From NCBI GenBank assembly GCA_963556145.1, contig OY744465.1, forward strand, positions 2,108,001-2,172,000: a DNA stretch of 64,000 nt, in the 5' to 3' direction. The notes beneath the pieces were generated by a model that ran no database searches, was not told the origin of the DNA, and saw only the letters and a program-made list of their open reading frames with translations. A program made the position numbers and the translations under genes. Origin of the DNA: Hygrocybe punicea (lineage: Eukaryota; Basidiomycota; Agaricomycetes; Agaricales; Hygrophoraceae). How positions within the stretch are numbered: position 1 is the stretch's first letter; the number at the start of each line of letters is the position of its first letter. Positions 33,879 through 45,730 of this stretch are shown here, piece after piece.

Positions 33879-35245
33879 TTTATTTATAAGTTTGTAGATG
33901 TTTCTGTGATGTTCAACCACTTTCATCCAATTTTGACAATGAATCACCCTGGGTTTCTTTTCAACTTGGATAAAGACTCTTACTACATCACCTGTTGAGT
34001 ATGTGATTCCATTTCTCAATCATCTTTAACCTCATACTTACTCCTGATGTCGTACTTTGTTGAAAGGTCTTGTCAGATCTGGCAATTTTGTCAATACCAG
34101 CTGAATAGATCCAAAGCAACTCATTGTCAAGTCTTGTTGACTCAAAATTGCTGGAATGAATAACAATGCAGTTGGAATGATTGGGGTCACCACAAAATGT
34201 TTTATTACCTCAGAGGGATCTGCTGGTTCTTCAAGTACACCTTATCCAGTGCATAAAATCACAATTGTTCCCTTTGCACAGGAGATGTGAAGAGATATGT
34301 CCTTTTTGGGTCAACTATTTGGCTTCCAAGTTGTTTTGGGTACAGGTTCCAACTTCGGTATCTCCTTCCTCACCCAGAAGCAGGGTGAGAATACTGTGTA
34401 CTGTTATTCATTTCATCTTTGCATGATCTTCTCTGTTGTAGCCCAGAGTGTGCCCCCATCACTGATCAAAGGTGGTCTGTTTATGACAGTTGCAAGTCCT
34501 GGCAGTGCACACCATGGGGGAAGAACATCTTGCTATCCATCCTCGCATGCTTTTGAGAAAAAAGGTACTTTGTTATGCTACCCTTTACAGGCCTGACTTA
34601 TATATTCTTCCTTGGCAGTTCCCATCTATAATGGCTGTCCTAGGAATAAAAAAGCATTTTCTTTTATGGACATTGATTTCTAGCAATTGTCAGGTTTTCC
34701 TTTATATAAGAAAAACCATGCTGATCTTCCTCCCAATTCTCTGGTTGTAGCTGTTGGATGTACATTGAGTACTTATTTGGGCAACCAGTCTGGGATGACT
34801 ATTCTTTCTCCCAATATTCAGTTCATCATTTTGTATAGCTGTGTAGTGTACATGGTACATGTTTTCTGTCTCATAGTCATTACTTCAATAATTACTCCCT
34901 CCCCGCTGCTGTATTTTGTGTTAATGGGTCTGGCAGTGCCAATGAATCATCAGCAAAAGAGACCATAGATGCTAGTGTCTTGCCATACATTACCAGTGAG
35001 ATAGCACAATGCAATGCAATAGAGACCATGGCAAGGACCTCATCCATTCAGGTAAATTGTCAAAAAGCATCTATTATTGCAAATACTACAAACAGTGGCA
35101 AAGCAGTGTAAAGTGTATAAGAACAGAAGGTGGAAGGACAGTGAAAGCACATGGGAGCATGAGGACAGAAGCACATAAGAGCAAGGCAAATGGATTTGTA
35201 TGCGCTCATCACTGCAGCATTCAACGTGGATGTGTCAAGCAATAT
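33879..35245 (+). other. Unrecognised multi-intron coding-like remnant right of the Helitron
   Basis: Plus-strand stretches with intron-like breaks: a segment at about 34440-34560 (SVPPSLIKGGLFMTVASPGS), then PIYNGCPRNKKAFSFMDIDF near 34625-34685, and FPLYKKNHADLPPNSLV, then LSTYLGNQSGMTILSPNIQF near 34690-34830. These resemble, in texture, hypothetical proteins found with basidiomycete transposons. No family can be named. Probably one unit with 24381-25374 before the Helitron inserted. Confidence 0.3.
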
Positions 35246-35253
35246 GTACCATG

Positions 35254-35395
35254 TAGGGTTGCATAAACTTGGCTGGTCAAAAAAAGCTGATTTTGGTTCT
35301 GATTTTTAGTGCACAATCAGTGAGAGAGCTGGCTGTGCACCAAAAATCAGGACCAGGATCAGCTCGTTCTGACCAGCCAAATTTAGGCAACACTA
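35254..35395. mobile_element. 142-base foldback MITE, hAT type
   Basis: Left TAGGGTTGCATAAACTTGGC, right GCCAAATTTAGGCAACACTA, perfect 8-base duplication GTACCATG (35246-35253 and 35396-35403). Nearly the whole element folds back. Part of the same family (GTGAGAAAGCTGGCTGTGCA) reappears at 59770-59796. Confidence 0.85.
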
Positions 35396-35437
35396 GTACC
35401 ATGTTCTCGTGTATCTGGACCTCACTAACAATGCTGG

Positions 35438-38400
35438 TGTTACATTTTTCAACTCTGCAACTCCGATTCCGACTCCACTACCCATGATGACAATTCCACT
35501 TTATCATACCTTCCTTTTTTGTTTCCTTTTACCTTTTGTCTTCTTTCGGACATCGTTGTTTCTTCTTGTCCTTGTTCTCTTTTCTTCTAGAACAATCCAG
35601 ACCGACCATGGACACATCCCCATGTTACCTTGCTGTACCTGAATAGTCTCCTTGCCAATGGACATCATTGCTATTGTCTTTTCCCTCGCCCTGACATATT
35701 GTTGACTTCATCCCACGACAAACCGATTTACAATGGCTGTACTCCCGACACAGCTAATTACCGTAATCATCATTGGTAGCATCGCCATCACCTTCCTCAT
35801 CGGTTTTTACCTTGTTATGATCTATCTTTGGCATCGGTACCGAAACCCTTCTGCCATCGATACTTCCAACTTCCACCTCGACAATATCTCACCACGTAAT
35901 TGACAATTGCCATACCTGGATATATGGTTTCCACTTTTGTATTCCATGCCTACCATTATCCTCCCTGATTATCTGATGACATTCCTCACCTGCACGCTGT
36001 TATGTGAATGTTTGTTTCACCAAGAATTACCGGAGTTGACTTTGTTCAGGTACCTTCTTGTTGTTCGTGGGTTTCTAATATTTAAATAACCTATCAGGAA
36101 GGGGTTTGGGGGTATATGCACTATATGAATCAATAGAATGTAATAGTGAGGTCTCTTCAATTAAGAATTGAGACTTTGAGTAGGTATGAATAGTAATTGG
36201 GTGTGTGATGTACTGAAAATACTAATATTCACTACTGGAATATAAAAATATGAACTAATGAATACTGATAACAATATTCACCAGTTGAATATGGATGGTT
36301 TTGGCTACAGGGCCTATTCAATCAAGAGTATCTCTGGGTATTATAATATCTGACTTAAATCCGAAGCTTCAAATGCACATTGGCTACTAGTTCAGGGATA
36401 TTATTAATACCTTTTGAATACTCTGTTTTGTTTAGGATGAAACCTTAACCTTATAAGTGTATCTAGCTGACTAATGCTGACTAATGAATTGATTGGACTG
36501 AGTGAACTGGGTGAATTCTCCTTGATGACAAGGGAAACTCAGAGAATGATAGAATAAGAGTGAACTAGACTGGATTGCAAGCACTAGCTACTACAATGAG
36601 TAACTACTAGTACTAAGAGAATGAGGGATCACACTGTGTGAACCCAACTGAGAGTGACTACTGAGTGGTGAGGGGGGAAATCCTACTGACTACTGGAATT
36701 TGGGGGCCCTATTTATACTGTTGGAGAACAATGGGGGACTGAGAACAATGGGAAAGTGAGAACAATAGGACTGAGTCATGAGAACAATGGATGGCATCAA
36801 AGAGGCTGTGAACAATGGGCTCTATCTCCATTTGGACTGTTTAGAACAAAGGACTGCTCAGAACAATAGACCATTGTCTTTATGTAAGCAGACTATCACA
36901 ATCACTCTCTGATACATCCTATCTTATCATTATCTTATCATCCTCTTGTTCACATCTTATCTAATCATCTCCCATTATCTAGCTGAGCCGCTTTTGATCA
37001 ATACAAGTAAACAAGATTTGTAATCAATCCATTACTGCTAATATAGGTAAGAATGCTAGTTGGGCTTGTCTCCTTGCACGCGCAATACAGAGAAATATAT
37101 AATAAATACTAATGAGTGGGGGATGTGCCTCTGTGCACCATGCATAAACGGCTAGGTCTGGGCATTACTAGTGAAGTCATAATAAATGATATAAAGGTAA
37201 GCATATATGCTATTTGTGTCTGTTCACTAGTATGCGTAATGTGGAAAGGCATAGAATGGGTACTAATGAGTGTAGGTGTGCATCCATAGTGTTGCACTTA
37301 AATATCTAAGTCCGTGGTCCGATGGTAAACCCATGACATTACACCCAAAAACACTTGGGGTCATGACAACGCATGCCCTGAACAATCCCTGATCACAAGA
37401 CATTTCACTGTTCTCTCTAATCCGACCATCGCCGAAGCACATTCTTTTGGACTTCGACCACAGACCATACGACTTTCCAAACAGTGAACCAACCCCTATC
37501 GCATATTGTTCACACGACATCGCTTCATTGCAGTACCCGACATCTTATTCCCACAACTTGTCACTTGTGCCATGACTCGAAACCTAGACCCACATTCATT
37601 TAACCTTTTCCATCTATAACCTTGATATCTCCCACACTCGTTTACAATGATACCCTTTCTTGGACAAATACCGACATCAGGTGGACCACATTGTTCCACA
37701 CACAGGACAAGACACCGCACCTCGATACGTCATTGACACAGACATCGTCATCCGGTACAGCTTATGCTGTTCACATGTCTGACCTCGACTAGCCCACTGT
37801 CCTAGTTGGTTTTTTCCTCTATACATTCCTTCATTTTCTTTCATACCAACCTTGCCGCTATATCCACGCTACCTCAAGACACTCTCGTCACCAACCCCAC
37901 ACTGGACGATACCCATCTTCGACCCGACTGTGCAATGCACTTGCCAAACTGCGCACTTACCCATTACAGCAAGTATAGACCCTGAATTGGCAATTCTGCA
38001 TGTCACATGATCCGATGACAAATCATATGAGTCATCCGGACCTCTTCTATCCTCAACGACACCCGGGCCTCCAGTTGGATCGCGAGAACATCAACATGAG
38101 GACACCTCATGTACGCCTCATGGTGAACACATGGTAGAGTTGGACATGTTGTGGCTTCATGGTTGTATTTCTATTTACCTCCCCTCAAGACCAGTCACTA
38201 TATATACTGTTCTTGTTGTTGGTTCGGACTTTTTCTTCTTTTCCTTTCTTTACGTTTAGTCTGGTTCTTGGGGCAGACTCATCTTGTTTTGGGTAACCCC
38301 CACGGCTCGCAATGACATTAGACCTTGACCCCCCCTCTTAGCAGTGTTGTCTTAGCTGTAAGCAACAATGAAAACTGCTCTCCTCTCCTCTGGAATCCGA

Positions 38401-38453
38401 TCCCTAGTTAAGTTGATTGTTGCCGGAGCCCACTGCAGAAGCAATCCGTAACA
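35438..38453 (+). repeat. LTR-like arm, plus orientation, interrupted
   Basis: Begins TGTTACATTTTTCAACTCTG and matches in reverse complement the block at 44124-45730 over nearly its whole length, including GTCTGGTTCTTGGGGCAGAC and CAGTGTTGTCTTAG near 38342. The match continues past the LTR-like part into leader-like sequence (CCCTAGTTAAGTTGATTGTT). A 1.37 kb insertion (35998-37368) is present only in this arm. No long terminal direct partner was found, so the two arms face each other in inverted orientation. Confidence 0.6.
35998..37368. mobile_element. Solo-LTR-like insertion, 1.37 kb
   Basis: Begins TGTTATGTGAATG and ends GGTCATGACA, flanked by ACGC at 35994-35997 and 37369-37372. It is absent from the homologous arm at 44124-45730, which supports insertion. 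Non-coding; contains CTATTTATACTG at about 36710, a possible promoter element, and repeated AGAACAATGG words. The short duplication and TG...CA ends suggest an LTR. Confidence 0.55.
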
Positions 38454-38920
38454 GCTGATCAAGAGACAGTAATTGACAACTTTTCTTGGGAGGTTCTCCA
38501 GCACAATTGGCTTCAAAGAATGTGAACATGTCTTGTGCACCTGATACTTTATTCTGTTTTCGACCTGTGAAGGCATCAACAAAGTCACACAGACTGATGT
38601 GTGCCTATTGGATTGATGATTGATGATCTTGCTCATTCTACAGAAGGGCAAAATAAGTTTTTATCTTTAGGATCCTGAAATTCAAATAATTGTCTCACTT
38701 ATCAGGGAGGTCTCACCATCAGTTGCAAGTGATTATACCATGCAGTGAGCAAATTCATGTTGTAGATTGCAGAGGGCCTGTGTGATCTGCATGTTGCTGA
38801 GAATAGTGACAGATTCCATCTCTGCATCCATTGGAAACTCACGCAGCCATAGCAGCATATCAGTACAACAATTAGAAGCAATATGCAACACTTGCCACAG
38901 ATGCCTTGTCAGCCTCCGAG

Positions 38921-39239
38921 TAGTGTTACCTCAGCTCAAGCCAATGTTTTTCGAAAAATGGCTATAACATTGTAAATAAAATAGGTGTAATTACCAAAAT
39001 ATTTGAGGACATAGATTACACCAAAAGCCGATGGGTCCTCTGCCAACATTATGATTAGCTGAAATTCCAAGTTGGTCTGATAAGTGACTAGATATTGATT
39101 AGATCAACTAATGTTGGCAGAGGACCCATCGGCTTTTGGTGTGATCTATGTCCTCAAATATTTTGGTAATTATGCCTATTTTATTTACAATGTTATAGCC
39201 ATTTTTCGAAAAACATTGGCTTGAGCTGAGGCAACACTA
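38921..39239. mobile_element. 319-base foldback MITE (TAGTGTTACC...GGCAACACTA)
   Basis: Two arms of about 130 bases, nearly identical in inverted orientation, around a loop of about 60 bases. Ends are of the hAT TAGTGTT type, but the flanks (CCTCCGAG and CTAGTGGG) do not form a duplication, so the insertion site may have been rearranged after insertion. Confidence 0.7.
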
Positions 39240-40059
39240 CTAGTGGGGTGTGGGCCATTGCTTTGCATGGCAGGTTACTCGTCCCTTTTTAGTAATGAGA
39301 GTATACAAATAATACAGTATTATTATGCTTCTATGATAATAAATATTTGCGAAGTTATTGATATTTCCTTTATTATTACATACTGATGCTAGTCAGATAC
39401 CATTCTGATACTATACTACAATGATATTAATTGATTATATCCTGTTCTTTCCAATTTGTCATGACTCAATATCAGATCCCAAATTGACATATTTCATATA
39501 AAGTTTGCAGTGTTCAAGTTGGCAGATATATAACTAACTACCTTACTACTTTATTATTAGTCATAGTTACTCTGAAGATTTTACAGAATGTGTAGTAAGT
39601 ATATCCAGAAATGCTAAGTAGCTGAATTATTTGTCAGGTCAGGAACAACCTCCTGTGAGTACTGTAGAAATAATCCCATGCACAATGATACCAATTGCAC
39701 TGCTATTGGAATCACTTTGATAAGATTGCTGGTTTTGATGAGTACCGGAATCAACAATATGACTGGTTCAGCTTGTGTACACTGGCAATGCTGCAAATTA
39801 AATGAAGCTGGGAAATTGGTGAGGCAATGTTCTTGTCAAACAGTTTGATGAGTATTGGACACCTGAACCATTTCCAGCACACATGATTAAGATAGGTGTG
39901 GCATGCATGCATGGAATTTATGGAACAGACAGTGTCTATTGCACTGCAATGCTGCATACTGTGCCTGAGTCACTGGCCAAATGATTTGCTGAAAACCATT
40001 CAGCCTATTGTACCTGTATTGAGAATGTATTAAGTATGATGTGCATTGCAAGGTTATAT

Positions 40060-40600
40060 AGCAATAGTACAGACCCGTCCAATATACAGGTCATACTACT
40101 GTTTGTACAATGGCATTGCCCAGCATTGAAGCTAGAAGACCATATTATACCTGGGAAGCTTGCTGAATGCTTTCTGATACATTGTTCTACCTGTTACATG
40201 AGTAAGCACTGCTTGCATTGTTAATGATTTCAAAGTGCATATTAAATATTGCTACATCACAGACACATCCAATGTGCTGTTCATACAGTGGTTTGTGCAT
40301 TGGGAATGTCTGAGATGAAAACTGGAACACCTACCAAACACTTACCGAACACCTTTGGACCTGTGTGACAAATAGTCAGATACATCCAATATGTTGTTCG
40401 TACAGATGTTTGTGCAAGGGGAATGCCCAAGATTAAGGCTGGGACACTGACTGAACACTTTACCGAACACATCGAACACATTTGGGCCTGTGTTACAAAT
40501 AGTCACTGCCTGCATTGTCAATAATTCTAATGCACATTGTACATGCATCTACATTGCAGATACATCCAATATGTTGTTCGTACTGATGTTTGTGAATTAT
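40060..40600. repeat. Degenerate tandem repeat in front of Helitron 2 coding
   Basis: The segment ACATCCAATATGTTGTTCGT followed by ACTGATGTTTGTG recurs at about 40380 and 40558, with weaker copies at about 40078 and 40263. The last copy flows into the Helitron coding frame (FVNYVARALEWLKVNHIDY), so the repeat probably arose from the exon edge of that gene. Confidence 0.6.
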
Positions 40601-42980
40601 GTTGCAAGAGCACTTGAATGGCTCAAGGTCAACCATATTGATTATCAAGATTTGAATATATCTTATGAGAATCTTGCAGGATATCCTGAGGATGGCCCAC
40701 CTGTATCTGTTGAATATCATCATAGTAAAACAAACAAAGTATCTGAAGGAACAAGTGTATTTGACAATGAACTGGAAGATGGTATTGAACATGGAGACTG
40801 TCCATTTGTTGTTCATGGGTTGGCTGGTGAGGATTTGGACACCAAAACAATTAACTCCCTCAAAGGAATTGCACTTAGACATCTCAATAGTAGTGGTAAG
40901 GTGTTGGCCATTAGCCATTCATCTCAGTATGAGTCAATTTATAAGAACCTGAGCTTTATCCACAAATGTTCCCTTGGTTATTTCCATATGGCATGGGTGG
41001 TATAGGTTCAACATCATTGTCTGATGCTGAACATAAATGCCATCTCCTTATGTATCATGATAAGCAGATTCAAACTGATATTTACTTTCCATTTGTTGCC
41101 TTTAGTCATGCTCAAGTGAAGACAAGCACAACTGGTGGTTTTTTGCTTTCAGACAAGTCCAAGTTCCACAATGTAACCAAAATGTTGATCAAAATGTTTT
41201 GGCTTCATTAGCCAAGAGGCTATTAGAAGGTGAAGTTGTAAAACAGTGATGAGTGAATGCATCTTATTGCAAAATTGTGTGTGGAAATGCCACAGGTGTA
41301 AAGCTTTGAGCCTGTTGGAGGATAAGTATAGATTAGTAGTTGATGATATTTTGGCCAAATCCAACATTCATCACTGTTCCACCAAGAGGAACAAAGATGG
41401 GTGTTCTACAATTTAAACAGTAGCCAACTGAGCAACACAGGCATACAATATAGGACCAGCATCTCATGTTCAGTTTGATTGATGTGGAGACAATCATTTG
41501 CTCCCAGTGCATGATTCCAAGTTTCATGGAGTTCATGTAGTTTATTGCACCACAGACAGGATTTGGCCACAATTTCCCTCTCCTGCCTATGTATGAGGGA
41601 TTTTTCAGATCGACTCACTGCAGTCCCAGCTTTGACATATCCCATCATTCAATCACAACCCCCAGGCCTTTTGCAAATGCCTACTGGAGGTGCTCTGTTG
41701 CCCACTGGTAATGTTGTCAATGCATCACTAATGTATTGCTTTGTTGAACCTGTGGGACTAAATCCTGCATGGGGAAGAGGTCAGGGTAAGAAGCTAAGTT
41801 CAGACAGCTAGAGTCGTCAGCAAACTGCCAAGCCATTGCATGGATCAAATCACATTCTAAATGCTCAGGCTCTGGATCACAATTCACAGGAATGGCATTT
41901 CAGATGCCACTGCTTAGTCGATTGGAAGATAGTGGAACTCCAATTGAGGAATGGCCAACTGCCATTGACATCTCAGCATGAAGCTTGATCACAAGCATGG
42001 TGGACTTAATCTGAGCCCACTTCCAGATGAGCTGTCCCAATGTCTCCCTCATGCTGAATGACACTGTTATGTCAGTAATGGATTACATGCTCTCCTATGA
42101 TCTGTATATCTTCAATGGTAGCAAGAGTGCCTAGGAGGCCTTTCTCGGTGCAATTTATTTTGAGACCAATACCACTGAGTGGAATCTGCTCACCATCAAC
42201 ACTGATATAAACTGATAATGACACAAATCAAGTTGATCATGAGTGTCATCTGTAAGGTTGAAGCACTCACTCATTTCCAGTGCCACTAATTGAGGTGGGG
42301 TTCATGTAGTGAGTAAGCAATGATATTCCCTTTCAATAGTTGGATGCATGGACAATAAGTGGGGAAAGTGTAAAGCTTACTTTCCTTAACCTCTATTCAG
42401 CCAAACTGAAGTGGATCCTGAAACTGGTGCCCTTAATATGAAAAAGGCAGAGCCAATGATCAATACAGTAACACTGCTACTCACATATGGTTTGCTCCAA
42501 TACAGATGTAACATCACTAAAATCAGAAACAGCAATAAAAGGGGTGATTTTATATGTATCTGATTACATGCTTTAAAAACCCATGTTATTTGTCAGAAGA
42601 ACAGCAAGATAATTGTGAAACACATATGCTTATGTGATTGGATAAGTTGGTGTCAATGTGATAAGCTTCCTAAACAAAATTTGAGTAAAAATGCTAGTAG
42701 AGAAACTCTCCATGGTCACTGATGAAGGTTTAAGTTATGAAACATCTTTTGTGTCTTAAGATAATGTTGAATGTGATGCTGAGAGCCAACATAATGACAA
42801 CTCTGAAACTGTAGTACAACAAGATTTAGAAGCAAAGACAAGCTCTCCTGGATTATTTTCATTTCTTGCTTCTCATCCACTTCACAATTCACATGGAACA
42901 TGCTGTGTGCAAGAGGGATGTGCAAAGGTTCTAACTTTTATTGGAGCTACCTTACCACAATGTTACAAGGGTGACCATGA
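40600..42980 (+). pseudogene. Helitron 2 replicase N-terminal part, degenerate
   Basis: Plus-strand. ARALEWLKVNHIDYQDLNIS, PEDGPPVSVEYHH, EDGIEHGDCPFVVHGLAGED and MFPWLFPYGMGGIGS, then LMYHDKQIQTDIYFPFVAFS (40610-41150), the opening of the basidiomycete Helitron_like_N replicase. After a poorly preserved stretch the family's TSLKSETAIKGVILYVSDY appears at 42510-42570, and SHPLHNSHG with FIGATLPQCYKGD at 42880-42975. Many stops and frame changes. The coding trail is cut at 42981 by a LINE tail and resumes after 47449. I could not place the HUH motif confidently. Confidence 0.7.
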
Positions 42981-43925
42981 ATTTATTTTTATTTTTATTT
43001 TATTTTCCAAGTTTATTGTCCATTAGGGCAAGCCCTATGTAAGACCTAACATACAGGGCAAGTAACTAAAAAAAGGGGGGAGTAGAAATAGGGCCTTCCC
43101 TATGCCACACCTCTGACTTAAAATTGCAACCCTGACAAGATATCCCCCTGGGCCCCTGCACATCCAAATGTGCCTCACTCAACTGATGAGGTAGCCTGGG
43201 TTTGGTTTGGGTACATGCATGTGTGTTGGGTTTGTCAATGTAAGTGCTTGGCTGCCTAGGCAGACATGCACAATTGGGCCTTCGTGGGAGAAAGGTTGAG
43301 TTGGGATAAAGGAGGGGATGTGAGGAATGATGGTGGGATTCTGGGTTTTGAATGTATTAAGAGTATAGACTGTTGTGATTGAGTGAAGGGTAGGTGAGAT
43401 GAGGTGATGTGATTTATGGATACAGCGAAGCCATTTTGCCAAGTATATGATAGATTTATACTGTGAATTTGGATGTTAGCTATGTACTAAACAGTGTGGA
43501 TATCACCAAATTATGCTTTGAAATGTTTGGTCCTGCCCACAAATTTGAAGAGTTCTAAGATGCCTGTTTTATTGTTAAGAAGGTATGTTAATGGATGAGC
43601 ATTGCATCAGAGTTTTGTGTATAGGTCATGTCATGTGTCATTGTAAGCCAGACATTCAAATAAGTGGTGGTGAACATTTTCCTTGATGGAGTCGCAGTGC
43701 AGGCACACTGCAGTGGGGACTTTTTGATTTTGTGAAGGTAGGCATTGAGTGGGATGTGTCCTGTACTGAATTGGATCAGTATGCTGCATTGACCTCTTTT
43801 CATCCCCCAAATTAGCTTGACAAATTTATTGATGGGGAAAGACGGGTCAATCCACATGAAGTGTGTATGTCTGGGGGAGAGCTTCCATTCATCCTTCCAT
43901 AGACTGTGAATATTACTACTCAGTA
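42981..43925 (-). pseudogene. LINE 3' part with A-rich tail
   Basis: Minus-strand coding trail MWIDPSFPINKFVKLIWGMK from 43857, TGHIPLNAYLHKIKKSP, a cysteine/histidine tail (HHYLFECLAYN in a shifted frame), then LNNKTGILELFKFVGRT. It is followed by a 3' region with GAAGGCCCAATTGTG and GTTTATTGTCCATTA-type words and the tail AAATAAAATAAAAATAAAAA at about 42982-43007. Homologous to the plus-strand LINE at 1806-4745. The tail abuts Helitron 2 coding sequence, marking the integration point. Confidence 0.7.
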
Positions 43926-44123
43926 ATGCTTGCTTTGTTTAGAACATGGCACTCAGGATTCAATTTGAAAACTAAAGACCAATCTTGGGATGAATCTTTT
44001 TTGTCACACAAATTTATGTTAAGACAAAAATAACTTATGAACAATTTCAATATAAGGTATCTTGATGCTCATGACGACTTTCATACCAAAATTGGCAAGG
44101 GTTCAGGTGTTCTTCCAAGTTGG

Positions 44124-45730
44124 TGTTATGGATCACTTCTACAGCAAGCGCAGCAACAATCCACTTAACTAGGAGTCAGTTTCCAGAGGAGAGAACAGCA
44201 GTTTTCATTGTTGCTTACAACTAAGACAACACTGCTAAGAGGGGGGTCATGGTCTAATGTCATTGTGAGCTGTGGGGATTACCCAAGACAAGAGGGTCTG
44301 CCCCAAGAACCAGACTAAATGTAAAGAAGAAAAAAGAAGAACAAGTCTGAACCAACAACAAGAACAGTAGATATAGTAACTGGTCTTGAGGGGAGGTAAA
44401 TGGAAATCCAATTATGAAGCTGCAGCAAGTCCAACTACCATGTGTTCACTATGAGGCGGACATGAGGCATCCTCATGTTGATGTTCTCGCGATCCAACTG
44501 GAGGCCCAGGTGTCATTGAGGAATAGAGGAGGTCCGGATGACTCAGCTGATTTGTCATCAGATCATGTGATATGCAGAATTGCCAATTTGGGGTCTACAC
44601 TTTCTGTAATGGGCAAGTAAGATAGTCTGGCAGGTGGATTGCATGGTCGGGTTAGTGAGAGGCATCGTCTAGTGTGGAATTGGTGAAGGGAGTGTCTTGA
44701 GGTAGTGTGGAAATAGTGGCAAGGTTGGTATGAAAGAAAACAAAGGAATGGGCAGGACGGTGGGATAGTCAAGGTCAGACATGCGAACAGCGTAAGCTGT
44801 GCTGGATGACAATGTCTGTGTCGATGATGTATTGAGGGGCAATGTCTTGTCCTGTGTGTGGAACAATGTGGTCCACCTGATGTTTGTATTCATCCAAGAA
44901 AGGGTATTGTTGTAAACAAGTGTGGGAGGTATCAAGGTTACAGATGGAAAAGGTTAAATGAATGTGGGTCTAGGTTTCAAGTCATGGCACAGGTGATAAG
45001 CTGTGGGAAAAAGTAGTCAGGTACTGCATTGAAGCAATAACATGTGAACAATACACAATAGGGGTTGGTTCACTGTATTGGGAAGTTGTATGGTCTGTGG
45101 TCGACGTCTGAAGGTATGTGCTTCAGCAATGGTCAGATTGGAGGGAACAGTAAAATGTCTTGTGATTGAGGATTGTTCAGAGTATACAAGCAGGTGAGGA
45201 ATGTCATTGGATCGTCAGGGAGGATAATGGTAGGCACAGGATATGAAAGTGGAAACCATATATCTGGGAATGGAAATTATCAATTATGTGTTGATATACT
45301 GTCGAGGTGGATGTCGGTTTCATCAATGAAGGAAGGTTGCCTTTTCCAGAGGCAAATCATGATGATGTAGAAACCAATCAGGAAGGTGATCACTATGGCA
45401 CCAATGATCATCACAGTTATGAATTGTTTGGTAAGGATAGCAATTGTGAGTCAGTTTTGGAAGACAATATATCGTACAGTGAATACAATGAAAGTGACAT
45501 CCATTGGCAAGGCAACTATTCAAGTACAGCAAGGTCATGTGGGGATGTGTCCATGGTCGGTCTGGATTGTTCTAGAAGAAAGGATAAAAAGGGAACAAGA
45601 GTAAGAATAAACAACAATGTCTAAAAGAAGATAAGGCAAAGGGGAATGAAAAACAAAGGTGTGGTAATGTGGCATCGTCACAGCAGGTACCAGAGTTGGA
45701 ATCAGAGTTGCAGAGTTGAAAAACATAACA
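44124..45730 (-). repeat. LTR-like arm, minus orientation (inverted mate of 35438-38453)
   Basis: On the minus strand it starts TGTTATGTTTTTCAACTCTG at 45730 and runs through the same order of words as the left arm into the leader-like segment near 44124. It lacks the 1.37 kb insertion. Directly adjoined by a second copy in the same orientation. Confidence 0.6.

Noticed and set aside
34181..35266. Several 80-99-residue open frames as genes
   Set aside because: They are in different frames with intron-like breaks; only fragments look coding and no family could be named.
38342..44234. 5.9 kb hAT element bounded by CAGTGTTGTCTTAG ends
   Set aside because: The similarity continues far beyond these ends on both sides, and the flanks CCTCTTAG / CTAAGAGG are complements, not a direct duplication, so the motif is internal to the inverted LTR arms.
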